49,197 nt of DNA from Richelia sp. UBA3308 (GTDB lineage Bacteria > Cyanobacteriota > Cyanobacteriia > Cyanobacteriales > Nostocaceae): the NCBI GenBank assembly GCA_002361335.1, contig DESS01000343.1, positions 5,782 to 54,978 on the forward strand. Direction: 5' to 3'. Position numbers and translations under genes: made by a program. Within the stretch, counting starts at the first letter, position 1. The number at the start of each line of letters is the position of its first letter. The notes below the pieces were generated by a model. That model worked only from the letters and a program-made list of their open reading frames with translations. It searched no databases and was not told the origin of the DNA. This document shows positions 8,476 through 17,200 of this stretch, one piece after another.

Positions 8476-9465
8476 ATGTTAAGTAATCATATTTCTGTAA
8501 TTATACCAGTATATAACGGTGAAAAAACAATAAAAGAAACGGTTGAATCTGTTTTAAATCAGACTTTTACTAACTTTGAATTAATCATAATAAATGCAAA
8601 TTCTACAGATGCAACTCTTTCAATTATTTCTCAAATAGAAGATGAGAGAATTAAAATATTTAGCTATCCTCAAGCAAACGTCGCAGTTAATCGTAATCGC
8701 GGAATCAAACATGCTACAGGGGATTATATTACTTTTTTAGATGCAGATGATTTATGGACAACTGATAAATTAGCAGCCCAATATACAGCTTTACAAGAAA
8801 ATCCTCAAGCTGCAGTTGCCTATAGTTGGACAAATTGTATAGATGAAAATGGTAAATTTCTCCGTAAAACATCTCATGTTAATTGGAACGGAGATGTTTA
8901 TTCTAAATTCTTATTAGATGACTTTATAGGTAATGGTTCTAACGTCATGATTCGTAGAGACGCTTTGATTGATGTTGGTGCTTTTGATGAAAAATTAACC
9001 AATGCTCAAGATACAGATTTGTGGTTAAAATTATCAGCAATAACTGATTTTATTTGCGTACCGAAAGTACAAATTTTATATAGAATTCAACAAAATTCCA
9101 TGTCATCTAATGTTTTAGGATTGGAAAAATCAAATTTAGAAATTATTCAACGTGCTTTCGCTCGTGAAAAAGCGAAACAATATCAACATCTGAAACCTAA
9201 AGCAATAGGAAATCTTTATAAATATCTTTGTTACAAAGCTCTGAAACTGCCACCTGGAACACAACAAACTAAAGTTACGGTTAGATTTTTATTAACTGCG
9301 ATCGCAACAGATATTAGCTTGTTGTACAAACCAATAATTATCAAAGCCATTTTAAAATTGATTGCAATAGTAATTTTACCTCATAACTGGGCCAAATTAC
9401 TTTTTATAAAATTTCCTCGTTTATCAAATACGAGTACTTTTTTAGGATATGAAAAAACAATTTGA
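8476..9465 (+). CDS. Family-2 glycosyltransferase with altered donor-site motif
   Basis: 329 residues. The N-terminal domain is a typical GT-A fold: VIIPVYNGEKTIKETVES, FLDADDLW (metal-binding DxD) and NAQDTDLWLKL. It is a close paralogue of the next gene; both carry AAVAYSWTN and a similar C-terminal part. The usual NDGSTDGT loop reads NANSTDAT here, so the Asp expected at position 41 is Ala. In GT2 enzymes this Asp contacts the nucleotide base, so donor choice or activity may differ; that is inference. It sits between two related genes with no terminator visible and presumably serves the same polysaccharide pathway. Confidence 0.85.
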   Translation: MLSNHISVIIPVYNGEKTIKETVESVLNQTFTNFELIIINANSTDATLSIISQIEDERIKIFSYPQANVAVNRNRGIKHATGDYITFLDADDLWTTDKLAAQYTALQENPQAAVAYSWTNCIDENGKFLRKTSHVNWNGDVYSKFLLDDFIGNGSNVMIRRDALIDVGAFDEKLTNAQDTDLWLKLSAITDFICVPKVQILYRIQQNSMSSNVLGLEKSNLEIIQRAFAREKAKQYQHLKPKAIGNLYKYLCYKALKLPPGTQQTKVTVRFLLTAIATDISLLYKPIIIKAILKLIAIVILPHNWAKLLFIKFPRLSNTSTFLGYEKTI

Positions 9466-9560
9466 TTATAATTGAACTTTGTTAACTTTCTAAATATCCT
9501 TAGAAGTTAATAGTACTCACAACTACGAACTTTAATAAATATAATATTTCAATTAAAAAA

Positions 9561-10487
9561 ATGTCAATTTCCGTAATCGTTCCCGTATTTAACGGAGAAA
9601 AAACAATTGAAGAAACAATCAATTCAATATTAAATCAAAGCTTTAAAGATATAGAAGTAATAATCATTAATGATGGCTCTACAGATGGAACATTAGAAAT
9701 TATCAAAAATATCTCCGATACCCGTATCAAAATTTTTTCCTATCCAAATGCAGGGGTATCAGCAACTCGTAATAGAGGAATTTCCCAGGCTAAAGGAGAA
9801 TATATTTCATTTATGGATGCCGATGATTTATGGACTCCTGATAAACTCGAATTACAATGGAAAACTTTACAAGCAAATCCCCAAGCTGCTGTAGCTTATA
9901 GTTGGACTAATTATATTGATGAGTCGAGTAAATTTATTAAATATGGTAGAAGAATTAAAGCTAACGGTGACGTTTTCACTAAACTTCTACAGATAAACTT
10001 TTTAGAAAATGGTTCCAATCCTTTAATTTGTCAAAAGGCTTTAGAAAAAGTTGATGGTTTTGATGAATCACTTGCCGTAGCAGAAGATATCGATATGTGG
10101 TTACGTCTTGCAGCTAATTACAAATTTGTTTGTGTAGAAAAACCGCAAATTTTATATAGAAGCTCGATGAATTCTCTATCTAGTAATCTCAAAAACATGG
10201 AAGCTACATCTTTAAAAGTAATTGAACGTGCTTTCAGTTATCCGAAAGCTCAAAAATTACAGCATTTTAAAAAACAAAGTATTTCACAGCTTTATCAATA
10301 TCTGACTTTTAAAGCCATTGAAGCACCACCAAAAAAACGTCAAACTCTAACTGCTATACACTTTTGGTGGAATTGGATTAAAAATAATCCAACCCTACTC
10401 AAAAATAAACAAGTAATCATAATTGCTACATTAAAAATTTTCTTTCCTCAACTTTATCAACGAGCCAGTAATTATATAAAAAAATAG
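9561..10487 (+). CDS. Family-2 glycosyltransferase
   Basis: 308 residues, GT-A fold, third gene of the glycosyltransferase trio. SVIVPVFNGEKTIEETI opens the fold, NDGSTDGT (37-44) is the intact nucleotide-binding loop, FMDADDLW carries the DxD, and VAEDIDMWLRL is the likely acceptor/base region. It is a duplicate of the preceding gene, with the same order of motifs and a similar C-terminal helix-rich tail. No signal peptide or clear membrane span, so it is probably cytoplasmic or peripheral. The acceptor is unknown. The gene is followed by a degraded fragment of another gene (10556-10711), so the cluster may once have been longer. Confidence 0.87.
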   Translation: MSISVIVPVFNGEKTIEETINSILNQSFKDIEVIIINDGSTDGTLEIIKNISDTRIKIFSYPNAGVSATRNRGISQAKGEYISFMDADDLWTPDKLELQWKTLQANPQAAVAYSWTNYIDESSKFIKYGRRIKANGDVFTKLLQINFLENGSNPLICQKALEKVDGFDESLAVAEDIDMWLRLAANYKFVCVEKPQILYRSSMNSLSSNLKNMEATSLKVIERAFSYPKAQKLQHFKKQSISQLYQYLTFKAIEAPPKKRQTLTAIHFWWNWIKNNPTLLKNKQVIIIATLKIFFPQLYQRASNYIKK

Positions 10488-10555
10488 TAATGTCAAAAAT
10501 TTATTCTGGCTTTTGACTCCTCAATTATGAATTATTACTCTTATCCTGCTGCTGA

Positions 10556-10711
10556 TTAACCTTAGAATATCTAACCGAAATCATTGAAAATCCAGATATT
10601 TATGAAAAACTGAGTTCAGCTGCCATCCCCCAAGCAGTAAATCATCATACTTCAGCTAACTTCTCCAATCGTCTAGATAATCTTTATTCACCAGTCTTGA
10701 GGGAAATATAA
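10556..10711 (+). pseudogene. C-terminal remnant of an unrecognised gene
   Basis: An open stretch of 51 codons without a start, just after an in-frame TGA (10553-10555), ends at TAA 10709-10711. It reads LEYLTEIIENPDIYEKLSSA, then IPQAVNHHTSANFSNRLDNL, then YSPVLREI. The amino-acid balance and helix-like pattern look like the tail of a real protein. A C-terminus of this kind (LI..NP..Y..LS..A...) is common in GT4 glycosyltransferases, which would suit the neighbouring genes, but this is only a resemblance. The upstream part is gone. Confidence 0.45.
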
Positions 10712-11009
10712 AAATCCAATGTAGGGAAATCCGAAATTAAACTATCCGGCAAACAATAATTTAATTGGAGAGCGATCGCTCTCCTTTTCGCATAAAATCC
10801 TGTTTGGTAAGATATGCTTTTTGGCTTGACACACCTGATATAAGTCAAAACTGCCAAGTAACTAGGTATAGAAAAGCTCGGAAATAGTCTCCAAAGCTGA
10901 TTACAACAATAATATTCTCATTTTACTAAGGACGGTTTCTGAAGCTGACTGACTTAGAATATTCTTACCAATTGTTATACAAACAATATTCAATTTTGGA
11001 TTAGGAATT
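10712..11009. promoter_or_regulatory. Upstream region of htpG with a HIP1-centred palindrome
   Basis: GGAGAGCGATCGCTCTCC (10767-10784) is a perfect 18-bp palindrome around the HIP1 octamer GCGATCGC, followed by TTTT. It could end transcription from the glycosyltransferase side. I saw no CIRCE element (TTAGCACTC-N9-GAGTGCTAA) ahead of htpG. AGGA at 11000-11003 region provides the htpG ribosome site. Nothing else was recognised. Confidence 0.45.
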
Positions 11010-13022
11010 ATGTTAGAACAAGGTACCATCAGTATTCATACTGAAAATATTTTCCCAATAATCAAGAAGTCTCTTTACTCGGATCATCAAATCTTTTTAC
11101 GGGAATTGGTATCAAATGCTGTTGATGCTATCCAAAAATTGCAAATGGTAGCTCGCTCTGGAGAATTCTCCGGTGAAATCGGCGAGTCGGAAATTCAAAT
11201 TGCTGTAGATAAGGACAAAAAAACTGTCTCTATTACCGATAATGGCATCGGTATGACTGCAGAAGAAATAAAAAAATATATTAACCAGGTTGCTTTTTCT
11301 AGCGCTGAAGAATTTGTTCAGAAGTACAAAGGCGCATCCGATCAACCAATTATCGGTCATTTTGGACTTGGTTTCTACTCTTCCTTTATGGTGGCAAACC
11401 AAGTTGAAATCGATACCCTATCTTATAAAGAAGGGGCACAGCCAGTTCATTGGAGTTGCGATGGCTCCCCAAATTTTACTTTAGAAGAGTCATCCCGCAC
11501 TACTCGTGGCACTACTATTATTCTTCACCTCATGGAAGAGGAAGAAGAATTTGTCGAAGAAGCACGCATTAAGAATCTTGTCAAGACTTACTGCGATTTT
11601 ATGCCAGTACCCATCAAACTTGGTGATGAGGTATTAAATCGCCAAAAAGCTCCCTGGCGGGAATCTCCCAGTAATTTAACCAAAGAAGATTACATGGAGT
11701 TCTACCGCTACCTGTATCCTTTCGAGGAAGAACCTTTGTTATGGGTACATTTGAATACCGATTATCCCTTCATTATCAACGGTATTCTTTACTTCCCCAA
11801 ATTAAAACCAGACGTTGACGTTAGCAAAGGACAAATCAAACTATTCTGCAACCAAGTATTTGTTAGCGACAACTGCGAAGAAATCATCCCTCAATTCTTA
11901 TTACCCATGCGGGGTGTAATCGATAGTACCGATATTCCCTTGAACGTATCCCGTAGTGCATTACAAGGCGATCGCACTGTACGGAAAATTGGCGATTACA
12001 TTGCCAAGAAAGTCGGTGACAGGCTCAAACAATTGTATCGCGACGACCGCGAGCAGTATATTACTGCTTGGAAGGATTTAGCAACCTTCGTTAAATTCGG
12101 GGTGATGAATGATGAGAAGTTTAAAAAGCAAGTTGAAGATATCGTAGTTTTTCGTACTACCCGCGAACTAGAAAATACTCAACCGGCAGCAGAAACACCA
12201 ACCCCCGCAGTTGAAGTACAGTCCCAAGAAGGCGACGTTTGGCAAGATGTCACCCCCGGAGGTGAAGCACAACAAAATTCAGAATCTGCTGCAAGTGAAA
12301 AATTGCCCTACGTAACTCTCAAAGAGTATTTAGAACACAACAAAGAAAAACACGAAAACCGCGTCTTTTACTGTACCGATGAAGCATCACAAGCAGCTTA
12401 CGTAGAATTACATAAAAACCAAGGCTTGGAAGTATTATATTTAGATTCCTTCATCGACACCCACTTTATCAACTTCCTGGAACGGGAATACAACGAAGTC
12501 AAATTCACACGGGTAGACTCCGACTTAGATAATACCCTGCTAGACAAAGATAAATCCCAGGAAATAGTAGATCCCACAACCAACAAAACCAAAAGCGACG
12601 CAATCAAAGAAATATTTGAGAAGGCTCTCAACAAACCCAAACTCAACATCCGTACCGAAGCCTTAAAATCCGACAACCCCCAAGGAACACCACCAGCAAT
12701 GGTACTACTACCAGAAATTCTGCGTCGTTTGCGAGAAATGAACGCCATGATGCAACAACAAAATGTAGAATTTCCCGAAGAACACGTATTATTAGTTAAT
12801 ACCTCCCACCCGCTGATACAGAACCTGGCAAATCTCAACCAAGGTAGTATTATTCAAGATGGCGGAAAATCACCCACAGGCGAATTAGTAAACTCAATTT
12901 GCCAACACGTTTACGACTTAGCCTTAATGTCCCAAAAAGGCTTCAACGCAGAAGGAATGAAATCCTTCGTAGAACGTTCCAACGAAGTACTTACCAAACT
13001 CACAGAGCAAGCTGCAAAATAA
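11010..13022 (+). CDS. htpG: HtpG, bacterial Hsp90 chaperone
   Basis: Dimeric ATP-dependent chaperone of the cytoplasm, needed for heat and oxidative stress in cyanobacteria. 670 residues, full length. GHKL ATPase domain at the N-terminus: FLRELVSNAVDAIQK (Asn for Mg-ATP), ITDNGIGMT (Asp for adenine), and the GHFGLGFYSSFMVA lid/glycine box. The middle domain has the Hsp90 segment LPLNVSRS-type IPLNVSRSALQGD with catalytic Arg region. The C-terminal dimerisation domain ends at AAK. An acidic, Q/E/P-rich linker at about 395-430 joins middle and C-terminal parts. ATG 11010 is preceded by TTAGGAATT. It lies between polysaccharide genes without an obvious functional link. Confidence 0.96.
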   Translation: MLEQGTISIHTENIFPIIKKSLYSDHQIFLRELVSNAVDAIQKLQMVARSGEFSGEIGESEIQIAVDKDKKTVSITDNGIGMTAEEIKKYINQVAFSSAEEFVQKYKGASDQPIIGHFGLGFYSSFMVANQVEIDTLSYKEGAQPVHWSCDGSPNFTLEESSRTTRGTTIILHLMEEEEEFVEEARIKNLVKTYCDFMPVPIKLGDEVLNRQKAPWRESPSNLTKEDYMEFYRYLYPFEEEPLLWVHLNTDYPFIINGILYFPKLKPDVDVSKGQIKLFCNQVFVSDNCEEIIPQFLLPMRGVIDSTDIPLNVSRSALQGDRTVRKIGDYIAKKVGDRLKQLYRDDREQYITAWKDLATFVKFGVMNDEKFKKQVEDIVVFRTTRELENTQPAAETPTPAVEVQSQEGDVWQDVTPGGEAQQNSESAASEKLPYVTLKEYLEHNKEKHENRVFYCTDEASQAAYVELHKNQGLEVLYLDSFIDTHFINFLEREYNEVKFTRVDSDLDNTLLDKDKSQEIVDPTTNKTKSDAIKEIFEKALNKPKLNIRTEALKSDNPQGTPPAMVLLPEILRRLREMNAMMQQQNVEFPEEHVLLVNTSHPLIQNLANLNQGSIIQDGGKSPTGELVNSICQHVYDLALMSQKGFNAEGMKSFVERSNEVLTKLTEQAAK

Positions 13023-13029
13023 TTTGGGC

Positions 13030-13218
13030 CGAAGGGCATGGGGCATGGGGCATTGGGCATGGGGCATAATTCGTGAAGTGTGGGGAGAGGGTTACGTTTG
13101 TGCATACTGCAGGTTGGCAGCATTTAGTTACTTCCCACACCTCCCACACTTCCCACACCTCCCACACTTCCCCTTGTCCCCTTCCTTGTCTCCTTGTCCC
13201 CTTGTCCCCTTGTCTCCC
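13030..13218. repeat. Cluster of short tandem repeats between htpG and rpmB
   Basis: GGGGCAT heptamers (about 13036-13068), then alternating nonamers CCCACACCT and CCCACACTT (about 13134-13172), then CCTTGTCC-type octamers (about 13173-13215). The strand asymmetry (C-rich for 80 bp) is marked. Translating this stretch gives low-complexity peptide, so I do not call a gene. Confidence 0.8.
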
Positions 13219-13256
13219 CTCTTATATAAAATAGTAAAAAACAGGAAATTCTTCAT

Positions 13257-13493
13257 ATGTCTCGTAGATGTCAACTGACTGGTAAAAAAGCAAATAACGG
13301 TTATGCCGTTTCTCACTCCCACCGTCGTACTAAGAAACTTCAACACGCCAACCTGCAAAGCAAGCGCGTTTGGTGGGAAGAAGGTAATCGCTGGGTAAGA
13401 CTTAAGCTTTCTACTAAAGCAATCAAAACTTTGGAAAAGAAAGGTTTGGATGCAATGGCAAAGGAAGCTGGAATTAATCTTAATCGTGTATAA
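13257..13493 (+). CDS. rpmB: 50S ribosomal protein L28
   Basis: Small basic protein of the large ribosomal subunit, 78 residues, the usual length in cyanobacteria. It opens with MSRRCQLTGKKANNGYAVSH and continues with HRRTKKLQHANLQ and KRVWWEEGNRWVRLKLST, all standard L28 sequence. Of the zinc-ribbon cysteines of some L28 proteins only one (C5) is seen. AGGAAATTC lies just upstream of ATG. It stands alone, with repeats before it and two hairpins after it. Confidence 0.96.
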   Translation: MSRRCQLTGKKANNGYAVSHSHRRTKKLQHANLQSKRVWWEEGNRWVRLKLSTKAIKTLEKKGLDAMAKEAGINLNRV

Positions 13494-13494
13494 A

Positions 13495-13570
13495 TTGGAA
13501 TTGCAGGCAATTAAACAAATATTGCCTTTCCAATCCATAATTATTTTAAGCCCATATATTTTGTGGGCTT
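13495..13570 (+). terminator. Two consecutive hairpins after rpmB
   Basis: First hairpin: TTGGAA (13495-13500) with TTCCAA (13528-13533), a TTGC bulge, then AGGCAAT (13505-13511) with ATTGCCT (13521-13527). Second: AAGCCCA (13548-13554) with TGGGCTT (13564-13570), followed by TGTTTTTA. The second has the full form of a rho-independent terminator. Confidence 0.75.
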
Positions 13571-14219
13571 TGTTTTTATAGTCTCACCTTTAAATCCAGA
13601 ATATTTTTTTTATACCCCTGATAACTTTACTCTACTAAGTGGGTATTATAAATTTAGTCTGTTAATCACAACTTCATAAAGTTCTCTTGAGATAATACTA
13701 AATTTATTAAAAAATCCGCAAAAATCCGATGAAGCTATGGCTTTATTTTTCTACGTCGGCTATAAAATAAATAAACAAAATAAAATTATTTTTTACCGGA
13801 AAAATACAATAATTTCACAAAAAATAAATAGCAATTTTGTTTAAATGATGAAATTTTATTATGCCCAAAGCTGCCAACCAAAAATTATTTAGGTTGGCAA
13901 TGTTTATATTTCATTTTTATTTCATAAAATCTTTACGAACGCGATTCTCTTACTACATGAATGAGAAAGTACTAATACCAATTTTGTATGAGGCTGGGCT
14001 AAATCGCCCGCAGCTTGAGGGCTAATCAAACAAAGCCCGTCTACACGAACTGAATTCTAGGCATCTTTATAAAGAAATCCTATGATAACATTCCTTATTA
14101 TCTAAAAAAATAAATAGGGATTATTTTCAATAAATTTAAAAATATTTAATTTAAAAATATTTAATTTAAAAATATTTAATTTAAAAATTCGTATCATAAA
14201 TCTTGATAGGAAAGTAGCT
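13571..14219. promoter_or_regulatory. Long AT-rich leader region of hpsA
   Basis: About 650 bp without a gene. It contains an 8-bp hairpin TGCCAACC (13872-13879)/GGTTGGCA (13892-13899). A decayed member of the 'aaagccc' repeat family follows (about 13991-14082; it shares GCATCTTTATAAAGAAAT with 34887-34906). A 15-bp tandem repeat lies just ahead of hpsA. Expression of hps genes in Nostoc is confined to hormogonia, so control elements are expected here. I could not identify a sigma-factor box by eye. TAGGAAAGTAG at about 14207-14217 supplies the hpsA ribosome site. Confidence 0.45.
14136..14190. repeat. 15-bp tandem repeat (TTAAAAATATTTAAT)x3.7 before hpsA
   Basis: Three exact copies (14136-14150, 14151-14165, 14166-14180) and a partial fourth end 29 bp before the hpsA ATG. 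Pure A/T with one AATATT palindrome per unit. It could bend DNA or act as an upstream promoter element; that is conjecture. Confidence 0.85.
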
Positions 14220-17200
14220 ATGTCTAAAAATCGTAAATTAATTAGGGTTATTCAAGACTTTTACCAACAGTTTCAGCCAAAATCTCCATCTACTGTAAAA
14301 AAACAAAGTTTATGGCTTTTACGAACTTTCATAGTTACTAAAAAACGACCAGATTGGGTTAATTCTGGTTTTGTTTTACCTACAGTGGCCATGGTATCCC
14401 TGGTAGTTGTATTGCTGACGATCGCAATTTTATTTCGCTCCTTTGACCGTTCTAAGAATGCCAGTAATGTCAGGGTTAATCAGGCGGTTTTGAATGCTGC
14501 AACTCCCGCAATTGATAGGGCTAGAGCAAAAATTGCTCGGTTATTTAGAGATCCTAGATTACCTCGTTCAACTCCTAATGATTTTTCACTCCAACAAGTT
14601 ATTTCAGGCAACCTTGAAGAATTTACCTTTGGTGATGAATCACAGTTAACACTATTTTATGACATTGATGGAAATGGTAGTCGTAAGCAAAATCCAGTAA
14701 ATTTAACTGACGACGAAAATCTAACTACTGCCTGGAAATATCCAGTGGATACTGATAATAACGGTAAATTTGATAGCTATACCTTATATAGCATTAAATT
14801 TAGAAACCCTCCTCAAACTGGTGGCAACCCTACCAGAGCTAGAAATCCTCTCGAAGCTAGAACCCCGCCGATGAATGAAACCAAAGGTGGTACAGTTTGC
14901 GATCGCGGCAGTAATACTAGTGCTTCTTTGGTTGGTTCTCAAGGTTGGTATCAAAGAGGTAGCACTCTGAGAAGAAGTATTTTTGTTTATACAACAACAG
15001 TGCCAATTACTGACGCTAGAGGGCTTGGAAGTAAATACGAAGAATTTAAAGGTAACAAAGGTTTTGCAGCTTTAGAATATCAGCAAGATAGAGAACGTCG
15101 TCCCTTAACTAACAACGCCGTACTGTATAACGATGACTTAGAAATATCTCCTGGTGGTGGAATTAACTTAAATGGAAGGATTCTGACCAATTCTAATTTG
15201 TTAACTGCAACAAGATTCAATCCAATTAAATTTTTTCTAGTTAGTAGTCCTGATTCTTGTTACTTTAGTGAAAGAAACAGCAAAATCGTAGTTGGAGGTA
15301 ATGTTGCCAATGCTCGTACCTCTGATACTAGGGACCAAAAGTCTGTAGAAGTACATTTATTTAAGCAGATAAGTGCTGGTGGAAGTCCTCCCAATCAAAA
15401 GATTGACAGGACAAACAAGTCTATTAACTTAAGTGGAGGAACAAAAGTTGCCTACAACAGCGGAGCTTATGAAAGGCGGATTGCTCTTTTAATTGAAGCA
15501 GCATCAGCACGTGCCAAAACTTCTCTTCCGACAGAAATTCAAGATGAACTAAAAAAGCGAGTAGATGCTGGTAAAGACGAAACTACAGAAAAAAAAGCAT
15601 TACTCAGAAGTTACTTTAGAAAACGTACCCGGCGCGTCCCTTATGCAGAAGTTTCTTTTGAAAATACAGATCGAGCTGTAGGAAGCTATACAAAAAGAAA
15701 CGTATTGGTAGGTACAAAAGATGAAATGCGACCGCCAGAAAAATGGGTTTTCCCATTTAAACCTAGCGATGGTAAAACTCACACGGGATATGCCAATCTT
15801 CCTTTAAAGACAAACGGTAGTAAAAAAATTCGTTTGCCAGCACAACAAACTGATTACCCCGAACCAGAGGGACAAGAAAAAAATCTTGGAGACAGAGTTG
15901 TAGTAGGTAATAACTTACCACAAATGTGGTGGGATAATACTAAAAAGAAATTTGTCACTCAGGAAGAAGCTGGTCAAGAAATTAGTGGAAAACAATGGGA
16001 TGAAGGTAGCGGTACGCGCAAGCGTTTTCCTCAAGTAAGTGAATTAGATGATCTTGGAGACACAGGGCGTGATGGATTTTGGGAAGAAAGCGCAACATTA
16101 TATCCAGAAGATGCTTTGGATGTAGTTGGCGGTTTACGTGTAGTCACCGGTGCCGGCATTTATTTACCTGATGGTTATGGGGTAAGGGAATCATCAACAA
16201 AATATAACAATGCTCTAAAGGCTACAGATAAAGTTTGGTCTGACCAAATGCCAATAGTTTTTCCTCTGCCAGAAGTAGGGGTACCATCTGGAACTGACCC
16301 CACGACTCAAGGATTCCCCTATGCTGAAACCGCTTACTTACAAATGCGAGCCACAGCAGTTTATCATTTTCAACGTAGCCATTACGATCCAAATACACCA
16401 AGTACAAATCCTCAGACACCAATCGCCTGTGTAAGTTCTTACTACGATCCTACTAACGAGGACACTGCACAAAATGCTAACACTTATAAAGGTAAAACAC
16501 TTTCTTGGAATAGGTCATCCAACGGTAAATCTAATAACGGTATAGTTTACGGTCGTCCTACGAGAAATAAGTCTAATTATCTAAATGTTCTAAAATATCA
16601 AGCTGAACTCAAGTATCCTAACGGACGTTTAATTAACAAACAACTCAAGAATGCTTTAGACAAAGGTAGTCGCAACCTTACTCTAGCAGAAAAATCGGCT
16701 CTTGATTCAGCAATTTGTGCCTTGCAAATTATGGACGGTTCCCTTAGTCCGAGCAGCAGTATTATTCCTCATGGTGCAATTAGAGAAACCGCTTTCTTAG
16801 ATGCAAGACAAGTTAAAGCAGTTGACAAAATTGGAGATGAAACAAACTATAACCTAGATGTAGAACTGCGTCAGCCCCTAGAAATTCGTACTACGGTTTT
16901 AGATTTACAAGCGCTAAAAAATAGGTCAATTGGCAGGACAACCCACAATACAACTGAGTATCTATTACCTAATAGTGGAATTATTTACGCAACTCGCAAT
17001 GATGCTCTACCAGATTTGAGCGATGATGACAACCCCAACGATGATGACGACAAAATTGGCACTAGCTCTACTGACTTTATATTAGACCCAACTCGTCGTC
17101 CGAATGGAATTATGCTCGTAAATGGCGAAGAGTTGAACCGTAGCGCTAGAAATCTAAATAGAGCAGAAGAAAAAGGTTTGATTTTAGTAAGTAATTTGCC

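Noticed and set aside
13024..13278. Plus-strand frame between htpG and rpmB
   Set aside because: It translates heptamer and nonamer repeats into low-complexity peptide and overlaps rpmB.
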